Positions 61,730 to 64,000 of a stretch of DNA of 64,000 nt are shown piece by piece. The translations under genes and the position numbers were made by a program. The stretch covers positions 1-64,000 of the forward strand of contig CAJGBY010000008.1 of NCBI GenBank assembly GCA_904501735.1, written 5' to 3'. How positions within the stretch are numbered: position 1 is the first letter of the stretch; each line of letters begins with the position of its first letter. This DNA comes from an uncultured Muribaculaceae bacterium. Its GTDB lineage: Bacteria; Bacteroidota; Bacteroidia; Bacteroidales; Muribaculaceae. The notes under the pieces were generated by a model. It searched no databases. It was not told the DNA's origin and was given only the letters and a program-made list of their open reading frames with translations.

Positions 61730-62944
61730 TTAGTTGATTACTGATAGTAGGTAGGCACACTTTTGAGGGTTGCCGAGTGTTTTGCCCTTATCGCAAGATA
61801 GCTTAACGCAGTCGTGCCATTCGCGCGATTCGGTGATGCGACATTGAGTGAGCTTGACAACGATATTCATCGGTTTGCAATTGGTGATGTCGCAAGTGAG
61901 GTTGGTTCCCACGCCATAGCTGTCTTGTAGGCGTCCAGCGACGAATTTGTGTATCTCGATAGCACGGTCGATGTTGAGCCCGTTACTGAAGATTACCTGT
62001 TTAGTGGCTGGGTCGATGCCGAGCGAGATGTATTTTTGGATAATCTTTTCGGTTTGTTCTTCTTCGTTGCCACTATCGACGCGCAGACCTTTGTACATCA
62101 TTGCCATGCGCTTAGAAAGGTTGTTGAAGAATACAGTGTCGCCGAATGCGTCGTAAAGGTAAACACCATTGTCGCCGTCGTACACATCGCTAAATTTCTT
62201 CATTACATTGTAGTTACATTCGAAAACGCCGCTTACAGTCTCTTCGAACATAACCAATTGGTGGCTCATTGTGCCGATAGGAGTAAGGTTGTACTTCATC
62301 GCCAAGTAAACATTGCTTGTACCTATGAATTTGCCTGTCCATGCTTGTCCTGTATCAGGGTCTTTGCCTGCTTTTTGAAGTGCTGCAAGTTCGCTTACGA
62401 CCATTTCTTGGTGTAAAAAGGAGAAGCGTCGGCGCGTTCCCATGTCTCCGAGCACTAACCCATTGGTTAATATCTGTTTACCCTTGTCGGTGGTGCGCTT
62501 GCGTTCGAGCTCAAGGTCGTATTTTTCGAAGTCGCCGTTGAGGCGATGTGAGAGTTCGGAAACGGAAGAAAGTATAGGCATTTCCCACATGATAGCCGAA
62601 TACCACTTACCCTTTACAACTACATCAAGGTGTCCTTCCTCGTCTTGCGAGATAGAGATTTCCTTAGGGTTGAAACGATAGCCACGAAGGAAAGTGAAGT
62701 ACCATTTGGGTAGATAGTAGCATTTTCGAAGCATGAAATCGATTTCCTCGTCGGTAATCGTTACATCACGCATGTGGTCGATTTGTTCCTGCAAAAGTGC
62801 TGCAAATCCTTTAGGATAGCATGTGTTGTTGCGGTCGAAGAAGCGATATTCAACCTCGGCGCGTGGATAGGTTTGAAGTACATAGTACTGACAAGTAAAT
62901 GTGTAGAGGTCGTTATCGGTGAAATGCTTAATTATAGGTTCCAT
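61730..62944 (-). CDS. pncB: Nicotinate phosphoribosyltransferase
   Basis: 404 residues. Starts MEPIIKHFTDNDLYTFTCQY, then YFLHQ-type region GDMGTRRRFSFLHQEMV with the phosphorylated/catalytic His, KFIGTSNVYLAMKYNLTPIG with PRPP contacts, and RVDSGNEEEQTEKII plus VIFSNGLNIDRAIEIHK. Converts nicotinate and PRPP to nicotinate mononucleotide in NAD salvage. Ten bp after the zinc-peptidase gene, so likely co-transcribed. Confidence 0.95.
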   Translation of the reverse strand: MEPIIKHFTDNDLYTFTCQYYVLQTYPRAEVEYRFFDRNNTCYPKGFAALLQEQIDHMRDVTITDEEIDFMLRKCYYLPKWYFTFLRGYRFNPKEISISQDEEGHLDVVVKGKWYSAIMWEMPILSSVSELSHRLNGDFEKYDLELERKRTTDKGKQILTNGLVLGDMGTRRRFSFLHQEMVVSELAALQKAGKDPDTGQAWTGKFIGTSNVYLAMKYNLTPIGTMSHQLVMFEETVSGVFECNYNVMKKFSDVYDGDNGVYLYDAFGDTVFFNNLSKRMAMMYKGLRVDSGNEEEQTEKIIQKYISLGIDPATKQVIFSNGLNIDRAIEIHKFVAGRLQDSYGVGTNLTCDITNCKPMNIVVKLTQCRITESREWHDCVKLSCDKGKTLGNPQKCAYLLSVIN

Positions 62945-62954
62945 ATTCGTGATA

Positions 62955-63821
62955 TTAAAGTGAAGAATAAGGTACAGAGAAAGTGTCGCCGTCGTTGAAA
63001 TTGCCAGTAGCTAAACCTTTGCGAAGCCAACGGCTGCGTTGAGCAGAGGTGCCATGAGTGAACGAATCGGGGACAGAGTAGCCTTGCGCTTTCTTTTGCA
63101 AATAGTCGTCGCCAATCTTTGACGCAGCGTTGAGTCCTTCTTCGATGTCGCCATCTTCGAGAGAGCCAAATAGCTTATTGTCGTTGTGAGCCCAGATGCC
63201 AGCGAAGAAGTCGGCTTGTAGCTCAAGGCGAACGCTTATTTCGTTGCTTTTAGTCTTAGACGATTTGTTCATAGCTGAGTGAGCTTGGTCGAGAATGCCA
63301 AGAAGGTATTGCACATGGTGTCCCACTTCGTGAGCGATCACATAGGCATAAGCAAAGTCGCCACCTGCTTGCATTTGTCCTTCCATTTCTTTGAAGAAAT
63401 CGAGGTCGATGTAGACAGTTTGGTCGCCCGAGCAGTAGAATGGTCCAGTTTCGGAGCTTGCGCTACCACAGCCCGATTGCACAGCGCCCGAGAACAACAC
63501 AAGTCGAGGAGCTTGGTAGGTAAGCCCCATTTTGTTGAACTCTTTGGTCCACACATCTTCGGTACCAGCTAATATTTTGCTTGCAAATTCAGCCAATTCG
63601 TTGTCTTCGGCTGATGCTACATATTCGGTGTTGTCAGTTTGGATTTGCGACATAAGATTAGGGTCGGACAATACATCTAAAGGGTTTCCACCCATAAGCC
63701 AGGTGATAAGTCCCACTACGATGAGTCCACCAATGCCTAAACCGCCCATTTTTCCGCCCGACATGCGTCGGCCACGGCGATCTTCCACATTACTGCTTTG
63801 TCTTCTTCCGTCAAGTCTCAT
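62955..63821 (-). CDS. YpfJ-type neutral zinc metallopeptidase
   Basis: 288 residues. Arg-rich N-terminus, one membrane helix (GLGIGGLIVVGLITWLMGG), then the PF04228-type domain. Zinc motif VIAHEVGHHVQ (His164, His168) and downstream ligand region RLELQADFFAGIWAH. Length and the MRLDGRRQSSNVEDRRG start fit the YpfJ/KPN_02809 family. Biological role poorly known. Confidence 0.92.
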   Translation of the reverse strand: MRLDGRRQSSNVEDRRGRRMSGGKMGGLGIGGLIVVGLITWLMGGNPLDVLSDPNLMSQIQTDNTEYVASAEDNELAEFASKILAGTEDVWTKEFNKMGLTYQAPRLVLFSGAVQSGCGSASSETGPFYCSGDQTVYIDLDFFKEMEGQMQAGGDFAYAYVIAHEVGHHVQYLLGILDQAHSAMNKSSKTKSNEISVRLELQADFFAGIWAHNDNKLFGSLEDGDIEEGLNAASKIGDDYLQKKAQGYSVPDSFTHGTSAQRSRWLRKGLATGNFNDGDTFSVPYSSL

Positions 63822-63880
63822 AGTTGATTGTTTTAGAGGTTTAAAATTTCTGCTAAGATACGAAAAACGCCTTAATAAAT

Positions 63881-63910
63881 AAAATAAAGAGCCCCGAAAG
63901 ACTCTTTATT
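63881..63910 (-). terminator. Terminator of the truncated right-edge gene
   Basis: Nine-pair stem AATAAAGAG/CTCTTTATT (63883-63891 with 63902-63910). The A-rich left flank becomes the U tail on the minus strand. Confidence 0.55.
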
Positions 63911-63924
63911 AGAATTTTTATGTG

Positions 63925-64000
63925 TTATAACACCCCTTTAGTGCTTGGGAGCTGATAGGTGAATACATCGCGACGGATTGCCATTTTGATGGCTCGTGCG
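63925..64000 (-). CDS. C-terminal end of a gene running off the right edge
   Basis: The minus-strand frame is open from the edge to a TAA at 63925-63927 and encodes 24 residues (ARAIKMAIRRDV, then FTYQLPSTKGVL). It is followed by a terminator in the right place. Too short to identify. Confidence 0.55.
   Translation of the reverse strand, partial: ARAIKMAIRRDVFTYQLPSTKGVL

Overview
The window looks like chromosomal DNA of an anaerobic gut-type Bacteroidales (Bacteroidota). The evidence is a SusC/SusD/SusE/SusF set, SPOR and TonB-C lipoproteins, a PorE-like OmpA protein, a DUF2027/Smr protein, MenA, Bacteroidetes-type lipoboxes, and many promoters with the -7 element TAnnTTTG. I cannot assign genus or family from sequence alone; Muribaculaceae, Prevotellaceae and Bacteroidaceae all fit. 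No rRNA, CRISPR array, transposase, integrase or clear prophage was seen.

Layout. 0-2.9 kb: a secreted beta-domain protein cut by the left edge, a C10 (streptopain-like) cysteine protease lipoprotein, and an unknown lipoprotein. 2.9-3.4 kb: non-coding DNA with a dispersed repeat that recurs inverted at 37.4 kb. 3.4-7.2 kb: GNAT acetyltransferase, type I asparaginase, DUF2027-Smr protein, EFR1-type flavodoxin/ferredoxin. 7.3-16.1 kb: one long operon with a membrane-fusion protein, a MacB/LolD-like ATPase, a TolC-like channel, two FtsX-type permeases, and a sigma-54 response regulator with its kinase. 16.2-20 kb, minus strand: carboxynorspermidine dehydrogenase-like enzyme, FolC and a split chromate transporter pair. 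20-23.2 kb: an outer-membrane barrel overlapping a phosphoethanolamine-transferase-like protein, then two identical tRNA-Asn genes. 23.3-30.5 kb: S41 protease and a complete RND tripartite pump.

30.7-38.8 kb is the most unusual region. A membrane-spanning TPR/helix-turn-helix regulator is divergent from a small secreted protein and a lipoprotein that combines ten CxC/CxxC zinc-knuckle pairs with a papain-like domain whose catalytic Cys appears replaced. Three secreted proteins follow that share the lipoprotein's N-terminal domain. Two of them carry near-identical upstream DNA and signal peptides but strongly divergent mature parts. The divergent promoter region holds two tandem 10-bp operator pairs. 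A second operator (GCGTACT twice, 11-bp period) lies before three downstream genes.

38.8-45.6 kb is housekeeping: methyltransferase, SPOR lipoprotein, GNAT, PorE-like OmpA protein, QueA, PatB-type C-S lyase. 46.1-53.3 kb is a SusCDEF locus without enzymes or an obvious regulator. 53.4-57.6 kb holds a TonB-C lipoprotein, an ABC-ATPase/TOPRIM (DUF4435-like) fusion resembling a fused PARIS protein, AnmK and MenA. 57.65-61.65 kb is an AT-rich island: three tandem four-helix membrane paralogs translationally coupled to an HTH protein, then five uncharacterised genes. The window ends with PncB, a YpfJ-type zinc peptidase, and the tail of one further minus-strand gene.
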